This document shows positions 8,421-16,772 of a stretch of 64,000 nt of DNA, one piece after another. Position 1 is the stretch's first letter. Every line of letters starts with the position of its first letter. Position numbers and translations under genes: made by a program. Origin of the DNA: Flavobacterium sp. (GTDB lineage: Bacteria > Bacteroidota > Bacteroidia > Flavobacteriales > Flavobacteriaceae). The DNA lies in the NCBI GenBank assembly GCA_014379405.1, contig JACMLU010000023.1, positions 229,116-293,115 on the forward strand, read 5' to 3'. A model generated the notes under the pieces. The model worked only from the letters and a program-made list of their open reading frames with translations, was not told where the DNA came from and did not search any database.

Positions 8421-8452
8421 CAAAAGTAGTTTATCGAAAGGGATTTGACAAA
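8421..8452 (-). promoter_or_regulatory. promoter for ctaB operon
   Basis: On the minus strand: TTTG, 20 bases, TACTTTTG. This fits the Bacteroidota housekeeping promoter (-33 TTTG, -7 TAnnTTTG). It implies a leader of about 25-30 bases before the ctaB ATG. Confidence 0.75.
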
Positions 8453-8818
8453 TAAAAAATACGGCATAAAAAACCACGGCTTTTGAGGCTGTGCATATAT
8501 TGTTTTCGAAGTCAGAAGATTTCGAAAAGCAGATATTAGCTGCTCACGTTTATGGGTACAGAAAGAATTTGTGTTCTATCCGTGCGGCGTGATGAACAAA
8601 ACCTTCCAAGAGCATATTGTACCTCCACCACTTTCATTATATAGGAATTCTTTTTTAAAAATATTGATTTAAGTGAAATCTTTCAACAAAGTCAATAAAT
8701 TTGTTTATATTGAAAACGCTTAGGGCATTATTAATTTTTTTATAAAAATTTGCCCCTATAATTTTGTTTTTTATAATAAACTACATAAAATATTTTTTAA
8801 AATTTCTAAAAATACACA
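8453..8818. other. gene-free region between ctaB and hybrid kinase
   Basis: No coding frame of note. The region holds the upstream side of the ctaB promoter, an imperfect hairpin near 8473-8493 (CACGGC against GCTGTG) and, close to the kinase, a TAATTTTG box at 8759-8766 that could be its -7 element, without a convincing -33 partner. I recognise nothing else. Confidence 0.4.
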
Positions 8819-11518
8819 ATGAAGAATAAAAGCGAGGAGATTTTTTCTGATGAAAATTTAACAGAAAACGAGTTATTAAATCTTGTGAAAAAGCAAAGAG
8901 AAATTATAAAATCTCTGCAGAAAGAAGAAAAAAATTATCGAAAATTATTTGAAAACTCCATAGATGGAGTCTACAAAAGTACTCTTGAAGGAAAATTTAT
9001 TGATGTTAGTCCTTCTTTAGTAAATATGTTGGGATATGATTCAAAAGAAGAATTGCTGGGAATTGACATTAAGACAGAACTTTATTTTGATATTGAAGAT
9101 AGAAAGAATAATATTCAACAAAATAATGGTAAAATAGAAGAGTTCTGTGCTCGCAAGAAAGATGGCTCGTTAATCTGGGTTGAAGATCACGGAAAAAATA
9201 TAACAGACAGCAATGGTACTATTTTATATTATGAAGGCATTATACGCAATGTCTCAGAACGGATAAAAGCAAGTTTAACTCAAAAAGTATTATTAAACAT
9301 TTCTGAAGAGGGTTATAAAATTCAAGTCTTAAAGGATTTTAATGAATTTATAAAGAATGAATTAGGACTATTAATTGATACAACAAATTTTTATATTGCC
9401 TTTTACAATGAAGATAAGCAAACAATAAACATCCCTTTTATATCAGGTGAAGATGCAGATGAAGAATTTCCAATAGGGAAATCCATGACAGGTTATTTGA
9501 TAAAGAGCAATAAACCTCTTTTAGTAAAATCAAAGGAGTACAACAAACTAATTGAATCGGGAGAAATTGAGCTGATAGGAACTTTTCCAAAGGTATGGTT
9601 AGGTGTTCCATTGAGGGTAAATAAAAAAGTAATAGGTGCTATTGTAGTTCAAAGTTATAATGATAAAAATGCCTATCAACAAAGTGATATTGAATTGCTG
9701 GAATTTGTATCGTCTCATATCAGTTTAAGTATACAAAGAAAGAAAATTGAACAAGAAATAGCTTTATCCAAACAAATATTAAGAAATGTTCTTGATAATA
9801 TTCCCATAAGAGTTTATTGGAAAAACAGAGAATCACAATTTCTAGGATGCAATGCCTCTTTTATCAATGAAATGTCTTTAGATAGTGAAAATGAAATAAT
9901 AGGAAAAACAGATTTTGATATTCATGAAAGAGAAGATGCAGAAAAGTTTATAGCAGATGAGGAGACAATTATGTCAACGGGCAAACCAAAATTGAAATAT
10001 CAAGAATTAAATACTCGCACGGGTCAAGATAGATGGGTTTTAACAAGCAAATTGCCTTTTTTCGATGAAAACAACAAGGTTATAGGTATTATAGGTACTT
10101 CAGACGACATTACCGAACGTATAGAAATCGAAAGAAAGCTAAAACAAGCAACAGAAGAAGCCATTGCAGCCAATCTTTCAAAATCTACTTTTTTATCAAA
10201 TATGAGCCATGAAATTAGAACACCCATGAATGCCATTTTAGGATATTCACAGCTGTTACAAGATGATGACAATTTGACTAAAGCACAACAAGAGAGCCTG
10301 AAAACAATAAATAAAAGTGGCGCACATTTATTGGAATTAATCAATGATATTTTAGATATGTCTAAAATTGAGGCCGGAAGAGTTACATTGAATCTATCCG
10401 ATTTTAATTTGATTGTACTATTAAAAGAAGTCGAGGAATTATTTAAAATAAAAGCAAATCAAAAAAATATTGATCTATCTTTCACTATTGCCAAAAATGT
10501 ACCTGCAATCATTTATGCCGATGAGTCAAAAATAAAACAGGTGATTATCAATTTGATAGGTAACTCCTTAAAATTTACTTCCCAAGGATTTGTGAAAGTT
10601 TCAGTGGAAAAGCTCAAAAATAATGATCTGCAAATTAAAATAAAAGATACCGGTAAGGGAATTTTAAAGGAAGAACAGGAAGCAATATTTAGACCATTTG
10701 AACAGGCCAAGAATAGTCGTCAAGGTGAAGGAGGAACAGGTTTGGGACTAGCAATAAGCAGAAAATTTTCTAACTTGATGGAAGGCGATATTACCATTGA
10801 AAGCGAATATGGGGAAGGAGCCGAGTTTGCTTTTACTTTTAAATATGTAGAAGGAAATGAAAGTATATTAAAAAGTGATAAAGAAGAATTACGAGTAGTA
10901 TCTCTTAGTCCTGAGATGAAAGGATTAAAAGTGGCAATTGTTGATGACAGATTCGAAAATAGAGATATATTGTATAAAAAATTACACCCTTTAGGATTTG
11001 ATACTCGAATGGCGGAGAACGGAAAAGAAGCTGTCGAGTTATACAAAGAATGGAAGCCAGACATTATTTTAATGGACGTAGTAATGCCCGTAATGAATGG
11101 AGTTGAAGCTACAAGGCAAATTTTAAAAATAGCAGGAAATCACGAGGTTAAAATTTTCGTGGTCAGTGCAAGTGCATTGGAGTCTGAACAAAAAGAAGTC
11201 ATGGAAATAGGAGCTACAGTTTTTATAAAAAAACCAGTCATGTTTAACTTGCTATTGGCTGAAATGCACAATAAAGCTGGCGTCAAATTTATTTACCAAG
11301 AAGAGAAAAAGAAAGAAACAATCAAGAATTCCATTCCTTCAGACGTGCCGGAGTATTTAAAAACCAGATTTTTAGAAGCCTCCGAAGAAGGAGATTTTGC
11401 ATTGTTGCAAGATTTATTGGAAACATTGGAAAAGGAAACTGGAAAATCATTCAAGTTTATTGAAGACTGTATTAATGAAATGGAATTTGAAGCGATTATA
11501 AATTGGTTAAAATCATAA
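8819..11518 (+). CDS. hybrid sensor histidine kinase (PAS-GAF-PAS-HisKA-HATPase-REC)
   Basis: An 899-residue cytoplasmic kinase with no membrane helix. Order of parts: short coiled coil (20-40), PAS (about 40-150), GAF (about 155-310), PAS (about 315-440), HisKA with phospho-accepting His464 in MSHEIRTPMN, HATPase (N582, DTGKG from 610, GGTGLGL 638-644), then a receiver with the acidic pair Asp709-Asp710, phosphorylation site Asp753 and Lys804/805. A helical tail of about 80 residues follows, with no obvious Hpt histidine. The absence of membrane segments and the GAF domain suggest sensing of an internal signal. It is followed after 11 bases by a second kinase, so the two probably form a phosphorelay. 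No DNA-binding output domain is present. Confidence 0.93.
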   Translation: MKNKSEEIFSDENLTENELLNLVKKQREIIKSLQKEEKNYRKLFENSIDGVYKSTLEGKFIDVSPSLVNMLGYDSKEELLGIDIKTELYFDIEDRKNNIQQNNGKIEEFCARKKDGSLIWVEDHGKNITDSNGTILYYEGIIRNVSERIKASLTQKVLLNISEEGYKIQVLKDFNEFIKNELGLLIDTTNFYIAFYNEDKQTINIPFISGEDADEEFPIGKSMTGYLIKSNKPLLVKSKEYNKLIESGEIELIGTFPKVWLGVPLRVNKKVIGAIVVQSYNDKNAYQQSDIELLEFVSSHISLSIQRKKIEQEIALSKQILRNVLDNIPIRVYWKNRESQFLGCNASFINEMSLDSENEIIGKTDFDIHEREDAEKFIADEETIMSTGKPKLKYQELNTRTGQDRWVLTSKLPFFDENNKVIGIIGTSDDITERIEIERKLKQATEEAIAANLSKSTFLSNMSHEIRTPMNAILGYSQLLQDDDNLTKAQQESLKTINKSGAHLLELINDILDMSKIEAGRVTLNLSDFNLIVLLKEVEELFKIKANQKNIDLSFTIAKNVPAIIYADESKIKQVIINLIGNSLKFTSQGFVKVSVEKLKNNDLQIKIKDTGKGILKEEQEAIFRPFEQAKNSRQGEGGTGLGLAISRKFSNLMEGDITIESEYGEGAEFAFTFKYVEGNESILKSDKEELRVVSLSPEMKGLKVAIVDDRFENRDILYKKLHPLGFDTRMAENGKEAVELYKEWKPDIILMDVVMPVMNGVEATRQILKIAGNHEVKIFVVSASALESEQKEVMEIGATVFIKKPVMFNLLLAEMHNKAGVKFIYQEEKKKETIKNSIPSDVPEYLKTRFLEASEEGDFALLQDLLETLEKETGKSFKFIEDCINEMEFEAIINWLKS

Positions 11519-11529
11519 GATAAAAAAAG

Positions 11530-12633
11530 ATGGAAAATTCGAAAGGAACAATTTTAATTGTTGATGACAATACAAATAATTTAAAGGTTTTAGCGGGAGT
11601 CTTAAAGGAGAATTTATACGATTTTAGAATGGCCAAAAGTGGTCAATTGGCTTTGAACATTCTAGAAAAAACCACTCCCGATTTAATCCTTCTTGACATA
11701 CAAATGCCAGAAATGGATGGCTTTGAAACCTGCAAAAGAATTAAAGAAAACGAAGAGAATGTAAAAATTCCAATAATTTTTCTAACTGCGAATACAGATT
11801 CTGAAAGTATAGCCAAAGCCTTTGAATCAGGAGGTGTGGATTATGTAACAAAACCATTTAATTCAAATGAACTTTTAGCTCGTATTGCTACCCATATCAA
11901 GTTAAAAAAACAGGCAGAAGAATTGGAACGACAAAACGCAACAAAAGACAAATTTTTTTCAATAATATCGCATGATTTAACAAACCCAATGGCCAGTATT
12001 ATTGGGTTTTCCGATTTGATATTAGAAGATTACAATGAGTTAGAATCAGCCGACATTGAAACTTTTGTTGGATACATAAACCAATCGGCAAAATTCTCTT
12101 TAGAGTTACTTCAAAACTTATTGGAGTGGTCCAGAATTCAAATTGGCAGTTTAGAATCTGTTAAAGTTGATTTTGACTTGAGTAATTTACTAGATATAAA
12201 TATTGAGGGAAGTAGACCGCAAGCATTAGCAAAAAATATTCAGATAAAATCTAATATTAAAGAAAACTTATTAATGTATGCCGATGAAAAAATGATTTCA
12301 ACTGTAGTTCGAAATTTAATTTCAAATGCAATTAAATTTACGCCAAATGGAGGAACAATAACTATTTCATCCGAAAAAAAGATTGTTTCTGATAAAAAAA
12401 TTATCGAAACAGAAATTAGGGACACAGGGATAGGTATGGAAGAGGAAGATATTCAGAAACTTTTCAAAATTGAACAAAACTACTTATCAAAAGGAACCAA
12501 TAACGAAATAGGCACAGGTTTAGGATTGATACTTTGCAAAGAGTTTTTATATCAAAACGACGGAACAATTAGAATTGAAAGTCAACCAAATATTGGAAGC
12601 AATTTCATTTTTACCCTGGATTCTGTAAATTAA
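11530..12633 (+). CDS. response regulator-histidine kinase fusion (REC-HisKA-HATPase)
   Basis: A 367-residue protein with an N-terminal receiver (Asp12-Asp13, phosphorylation site Asp56 in LILLDIQMP, Lys108 in TKPF), a short coiled coil (about 122-140), HisKA with His148 in FFSIISHDLTNP, and a HATPase domain ending with DTGIGM and GTGLGL boxes. No membrane segment or sensor domain is present. The receiver is therefore the likely input, probably fed by the hybrid kinase encoded 11 bases upstream. The output of the pair is not encoded nearby. This architecture is common in Bacteroidota and gives no further clue to the signal. Confidence 0.92.
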   Translation: MENSKGTILIVDDNTNNLKVLAGVLKENLYDFRMAKSGQLALNILEKTTPDLILLDIQMPEMDGFETCKRIKENEENVKIPIIFLTANTDSESIAKAFESGGVDYVTKPFNSNELLARIATHIKLKKQAEELERQNATKDKFFSIISHDLTNPMASIIGFSDLILEDYNELESADIETFVGYINQSAKFSLELLQNLLEWSRIQIGSLESVKVDFDLSNLLDINIEGSRPQALAKNIQIKSNIKENLLMYADEKMISTVVRNLISNAIKFTPNGGTITISSEKKIVSDKKIIETEIRDTGIGMEEEDIQKLFKIEQNYLSKGTNNEIGTGLGLILCKEFLYQNDGTIRIESQPNIGSNFIFTLDSVN

Positions 12634-12756
12634 TTTTAAGACATAACCATTCGCAATGCTTATTTACGTGAGCTTTTAACAATTTGTTTTATATACAAAA
12701 CCCGGCAAACTTGCTAAATCATTGAGTTACTCACTATTTTTTTGATGTTTGGTATT

Positions 12757-12943
12757 TTAAAAAAAATTATCTTTTAAATAAAATATAACTCCAATTAAAA
12801 GTCCAAATAAAAATAAAGACGCATATACTATTACTATAGTTTCTAAATTGCCATCAATTATTCCAATTACTATAACTATCATCATCAATATTAAAAAAAC
12901 AATGTTCTCAGGTTTTTTTTACCAAGACAATCAATTTATTCAT
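12757..12943 (-). pseudogene. small membrane protein, frame broken at an A8 run
   Basis: On the minus strand an ATG at 12943 opens a frame (MNKLIVLVKK) that stops at once because of eight consecutive A residues (plus-strand T8 at 12913-12920). With seven A residues the frame would continue for 61 codons to the stop at 12757, giving two strong membrane helices with the phrase GIIDGNLETI between them. An intact 42-residue frame from an internal ATG (12885) also exists and could be the real gene. Alternatives are a decayed gene, a sequencing error in the homopolymer, or a slippage switch. The surrounding 350-bp gap between the kinase pair and remB contains nothing else I can support. Confidence 0.35.
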
Positions 12944-12982
12944 TTTTTTCTAATATTAAAGTAACAACCCGATTTACAATCT

Positions 12983-15115
12983 CTAATAATCAAAATACCA
13001 ATTAAACACATCCGAGCGAATTCCCATAGAAAACCAAGTCGTGTTTTCCTTAAATATTGTGGCCGTGTTTTGTGAAGGATCAAAGTTTCTATAAATAAAA
13101 CTACCAAAAAGTTTCAAGTTCGTCATTGGGTTTACTAAATATCCGGCTTGCAAGTCCGTGATAAAAACGTTGGTTTTGTTTCCTTGACCTACTTTCACGT
13201 CAGTGTCTGCATATCTTTCAACATCATAATCTCTGTAAATATTACCGCCGTAATTAGACTTGGCTCCTGAACTGGCAAAATCAAAACCGCGAACTCCGTA
13301 AGTTATTTTAGCGTCGGCAAAAAGTCTGCCTTTGTGGTAACGAACAATGGCAATAAGTTCTTCAAAATTTCCTCCCCATTGATGCCCCATACTTTGATTG
13401 GCGTGAGCGTAATTGGTAAGTGGGTCGCTGTGTGAATATACATAAGGGCGCACGTGATTGTATTCCAACTGCAACAATAAATTATCTACTTTAAAAGCAT
13501 TAAAATATTTCACGCCCAACTGATAGGCAAATTTATTTTTCCAGCTATTGTTTCTCGCTTTTACGTCTCCAAGAGAAAATTCGTCCAACAAAAATTGTCC
13601 GTAAAGATTTACTTGATTGCTCCATTTGTATTTGTAAGTCAATCCCAAAAGCGCATTTCCTGTTCTTGCCGAAGCGGCAAACTCGACAGCGCGATAAAAA
13701 ATAATGGGGTTCACGAAATACATATCAAATCCCCTATTATTAGTATCCGACCAAACTACTGATTCAAAAAGCCCCACATTCAATCGATTCGAAATGTTCC
13801 AGCTCAAATAATGGTTTGCCATAAACTTGGTGGCATAGGTTCTTTCGAGAGTGACTTCTGGACGAACGTCTTTAAGCCACATATAAGTATTGGTGTATTT
13901 TATTTTCCAAAAATTGGTATTTATTTTAAAATACGGATACGGACTTGTTCCGTCGCTAGTCAATATGGAACGGTATCCATCACCTATGAAATTCCTTCCA
14001 TACCCTAATTGCAAATCAAGAAACTTGGCCGGAGCAAATGTCAAATTGGCTTCCGCCAATGGAAAATCATAGGCATCGGTCTTGAAATCTTTGGCAATTC
14101 CGATTCCGGGAATAATGGCAGGATTACCACCAGCTGGCTTTTTTGATTCGGCATAGCGATTGTAATAATCGGCAAATCTTCCTTGACTTTCAAAAATGGA
14201 TGTAGTGAAATTTAGTTGCGAACCCAATCCACCACTGAAATTGATTCCACGAGTATTTACAAATGTATTGACTTTATTTTTCCCAGAAGCCGTACCTACT
14301 TGCAAGTCCATTATAGGATTTATGACAAACCAATAATCTTCGCCTTGAATTTGGACCAAGTTTTCATTCCATAATTTTCTTCCCCACCATCCCAATTTGT
14401 CTTTTTTTATCTTTTCATTTTCGGCTTCTAAGTCATAATATTTAGCAACCTCAGTATAAGTAAAAGGTTTAGAACCCGTGTGATTATTGCTGCCAACCTG
14501 ATTCATCGATGCATCAAAATGCGCGTAATAACTATGCGAAAACGGAATATTCAAATGACTCTTAAACTGCGGATTGTCGAATTTTTTATACGGAATACTG
14601 TCTAATTCAGTCAATTTCTTGGTAGGAGCATTTTTAACAACTACTGCATTTGTAGCAGCAACCGCTTCTGCTGCTTGTTGCTCAACACTTTTTAACGGTA
14701 TTGAAATCGTGATATTGTATTGAGAAAACGTTGGTTTCCCATTGTAGGTTGACGGTTTGATTTTAGGAAACTTGGCAAAAACCCTTTTGGCTTCCCGAAT
14801 CAATGCATCGTCAACGGCATTAACATAAACCACTTTGAAAATTCCTTTTTCGTCCACTTCAAAAAGTACTTTGACTTTTCCTTGAAAATTGCTTTGAACC
14901 AAATTCTCGGGAACAACAAAATTTTGAAAAACAAAATCTTGCACCTCGTTATAAAAACATTTTTCCAAGGCAGTGGCTTCTAAATTCTCGCACTTAAGAA
15001 AGACAGGAAATCGTGAAGGAGAAGTCACGTCAGTTTTTGGAGTAGTATTTACATCTTGTGCAAAAGCAACAAAAGCAAAAAGAAACAAAAGCAATAACAG
15101 TAATCCTTTTTTCAT
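12983..15115 (-). CDS. remB: gliding motility outer membrane protein RemB
   Basis: A 710-residue protein with a signal peptide (MKKGLLLLLLFLFAFVAFAQ, cleavage near residue 20), a TonB-C-like domain at about 60-140 (VKVLFEVDEKGIFKVVYVNA), and a long aromatic C-terminal half with alternating strands that ends in WYFDY, typical of an outer membrane barrel. Length and layout match RemB of Flavobacterium johnsoniae, a protein needed for full gliding and spreading. The location supports it: as I recall, F. johnsoniae remB lies a few genes from sprA, and here sprA, gcvH, vanZ, deoC and remB are in order on one strand. The exact role of RemB in gliding is unknown. A Wzi-like capsule assembly barrel is the alternative. 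Confidence 0.8.
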   Translation of the reverse strand: MKKGLLLLLLFLFAFVAFAQDVNTTPKTDVTSPSRFPVFLKCENLEATALEKCFYNEVQDFVFQNFVVPENLVQSNFQGKVKVLFEVDEKGIFKVVYVNAVDDALIREAKRVFAKFPKIKPSTYNGKPTFSQYNITISIPLKSVEQQAAEAVAATNAVVVKNAPTKKLTELDSIPYKKFDNPQFKSHLNIPFSHSYYAHFDASMNQVGSNNHTGSKPFTYTEVAKYYDLEAENEKIKKDKLGWWGRKLWNENLVQIQGEDYWFVINPIMDLQVGTASGKNKVNTFVNTRGINFSGGLGSQLNFTTSIFESQGRFADYYNRYAESKKPAGGNPAIIPGIGIAKDFKTDAYDFPLAEANLTFAPAKFLDLQLGYGRNFIGDGYRSILTSDGTSPYPYFKINTNFWKIKYTNTYMWLKDVRPEVTLERTYATKFMANHYLSWNISNRLNVGLFESVVWSDTNNRGFDMYFVNPIIFYRAVEFAASARTGNALLGLTYKYKWSNQVNLYGQFLLDEFSLGDVKARNNSWKNKFAYQLGVKYFNAFKVDNLLLQLEYNHVRPYVYSHSDPLTNYAHANQSMGHQWGGNFEELIAIVRYHKGRLFADAKITYGVRGFDFASSGAKSNYGGNIYRDYDVERYADTDVKVGQGNKTNVFITDLQAGYLVNPMTNLKLFGSFIYRNFDPSQNTATIFKENTTWFSMGIRSDVFNWYFDY

Positions 15116-15129
15116 ATTGGGTTTTGTGT

Positions 15130-15873
15130 TTAATACTCACCTTGGGCTTTTTGTCCATTAGCAATGGTACTCGCACCCGAAGTACCAATTCGTTTTACGC
15201 CAAGCCGAATCATTTCGACTGCTTCTTCATAAGTTCTAACTCCTCCAGCGGCTTTTACGGGAAGAGGCGATGCGTTTTCAAGCATCAATATTATGGTTGG
15301 AACTGTAGCTCCGTTGGGTAGATTATTTTCTGTTTTATAAAATCCTGTTGAAGACTTTACAAAAACGGACGAATAATTATCTTCTTTAAAATTAGTGATA
15401 ACAACATTTTTTATCAAAGCCGATAACTGGATAATTTGCTTATCGGTGAGTGCTGCCACTTCGATAATCCACTTTACGACTTTGTTGTGAGCCAAACCTA
15501 GTTGGGTACATTTCAGGATTTCTTCTTTTACCAAATCTACATTTCCTTCTTTGAAGGCTTCGTAATTGCATACAAAATCGAGATCGTCCGCACCGTCTTC
15601 AATAGCTTGGATAGCTTCGACAAGTTTGGCTTCTAAACCCGATTTTCCTTCTGGAAAATCAATTACCGTCCCAATTTGCACTGCTGAATTAGCTTCGGTA
15701 ATCATTTTTTTTGCGATGGAAACAATGTCTGGACGAATCATGATGAGTTTGAAATTCTCGTCAATAGCTTCCTGTATAAATCCTTTGGCTACAATCGTAT
15801 TTTCGGCTTCGGTAAGTCCGGATTGTTCTGGTGTTTTTAAATAGGTCGAATCTAAATATTGCTTGATATTCAT
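15130..15873 (-). CDS. deoC: deoxyribose-phosphate aldolase
   Basis: A 247-residue class I aldolase that splits 2-deoxyribose 5-phosphate into acetaldehyde and glyceraldehyde 3-phosphate in deoxynucleoside catabolism. Catalytic residues are visible: Asp99 in DDLDFVCNY, Schiff-base Lys173 in VFVKSSTGF, and the proton-relay Lys207 in PVKAAGGVRT. The length is normal for the family. It lies 14 bases upstream of remB and about 30 bases downstream of the vanZ-like gene. No other nucleoside salvage gene is nearby, so its inclusion in the gliding-gene region appears to be conserved neighbourhood rather than pathway linkage. Confidence 0.95.
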   Translation of the reverse strand: MNIKQYLDSTYLKTPEQSGLTEAENTIVAKGFIQEAIDENFKLIMIRPDIVSIAKKMITEANSAVQIGTVIDFPEGKSGLEAKLVEAIQAIEDGADDLDFVCNYEAFKEGNVDLVKEEILKCTQLGLAHNKVVKWIIEVAALTDKQIIQLSALIKNVVITNFKEDNYSSVFVKSSTGFYKTENNLPNGATVPTIILMLENASPLPVKAAGGVRTYEEAVEMIRLGVKRIGTSGASTIANGQKAQGEY

Positions 15874-15904
15874 CTGTTTATTATAAAGTATTCATTATAA
15901 TCAA

Positions 15905-16291
15905 TTAAATTCTATCCACTATACTATCGAATGTATTCAACACAACAATTGTAATAACCGCTAAAGTTGCCCCAGATAAATTTGCCAATTCATCCATTAC
16001 ATCTGCACTTCTTGTAGTTGTGAAAAATTGTTGCATCAACTCTATCGCTATTCCGAAAAAAAACGAAAACACAAATGAAATAACCAAAGGTCTAAATATG
16101 TTTGATGTATTTAATTTCTTTTTAAAAAACAAAAACCAAAGTACCGTAAACACAAAATGGAAAGTAGCATGAATTGCTTTATCCAGATATGGGACTTCAA
16201 TCTGCGGAAGATCACTTGATTTGATTAAACAAAAAAACAAGATTACTCCAGACCAAAATAAAGCCGCTATTAAAAAAAAAAGTTTACGCAC
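15905..16291 (-). CDS. VanZ family membrane protein
   Basis: A 128-residue protein with four predicted membrane helices (about residues 3-22, 40-60, 68-88 and 103-123). It shows the VanZ-like pattern of [19 protein letters not shown], then a glycine/glutamate-bearing helix ([32 protein letters not shown]). The family is named for a teicoplanin-resistance protein, but most members, including this one, have no shown link to resistance. The gene overlaps gcvH by 8 bases, so the two are translationally coupled, an arrangement that is hard to explain by function. Confidence 0.85.
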   Translation of the reverse strand: MRKLFFLIAALFWSGVILFFCLIKSSDLPQIEVPYLDKAIHATFHFVFTVLWFLFFKKKLNTSNIFRPLVISFVFSFFFGIAIELMQQFFTTTRSADVMDELANLSGATLAVITIVVLNTFDSIVDRI

Positions 16292-16664
16292 CTATTAATT
16301 CCTTGTATGCTTCACTCGAAAGCAAAGAATCTATTTCTCCTAAATTAGCTATTTTCACTTTTATCATCCAACCCGCTCCATAAGGATCAGTGTTTACACT
16401 TTCTGGTGAACTTTCTAAGTCATCATTAAATGCAATGATTTCTCCAGATAAAGGAAGAAACAAATCCGAAACTGTTTTTACAGCTTCTACAGTTCCAAAA
16501 ACCTCGTCTTTTTCCAAGGTTTGATCTAAAGTTTCCACTTCAACATATACAATGTCTCCTAATTCTTTTTGAGCAAAATGAGTAATTCCTACTGTTGCTA
16601 CATCACCTTCAATGCTAACCCATTCGTGATCTTTTGTGTACTTTAAATTTGCTGGTATGTTCAT
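16284..16664 (-). CDS. gcvH: glycine cleavage system H protein
   Basis: A 126-residue lipoyl-carrier protein that shuttles the methylamine intermediate between the P, T and L proteins of glycine cleavage. The lipoylation site is Lys63 in [15 protein letters not shown]. The N-terminal [21 protein letters not shown] and the C-terminal GAGWMIKVK are standard for the family. No gcvT or gcvP gene is in the window, so the protein works with partners encoded elsewhere. It sits between sprA and the vanZ-like gene. Confidence 0.96.
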   Translation of the reverse strand: MNIPANLKYTKDHEWVSIEGDVATVGITHFAQKELGDIVYVEVETLDQTLEKDEVFGTVEAVKTVSDLFLPLSGEIIAFNDDLESSPESVNTDPYGAGWMIKVKIANLGEIDSLLSSEAYKELIGA

Positions 16665-16772
16665 TTTAATAAAGTTTAAGTCCCCTAAATATGAGACAGA
16701 TTTTAGATTTTAATTATTTTTCAAAAGTATTATTTCCAATTCTATTATTAGCCTGATTAGAATAAAATTTTG

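Noticed and set aside
8473..8493. Hairpin upstream of the hybrid kinase as a terminator or riboswitch
   Set aside because: The stem has only six pairs including one G-T, there is no T-run, and no known riboswitch core is visible.
15905..16291. VanZ-like gene as an antibiotic resistance determinant
   Set aside because: No other van genes are present, and most VanZ-family proteins have no resistance role.
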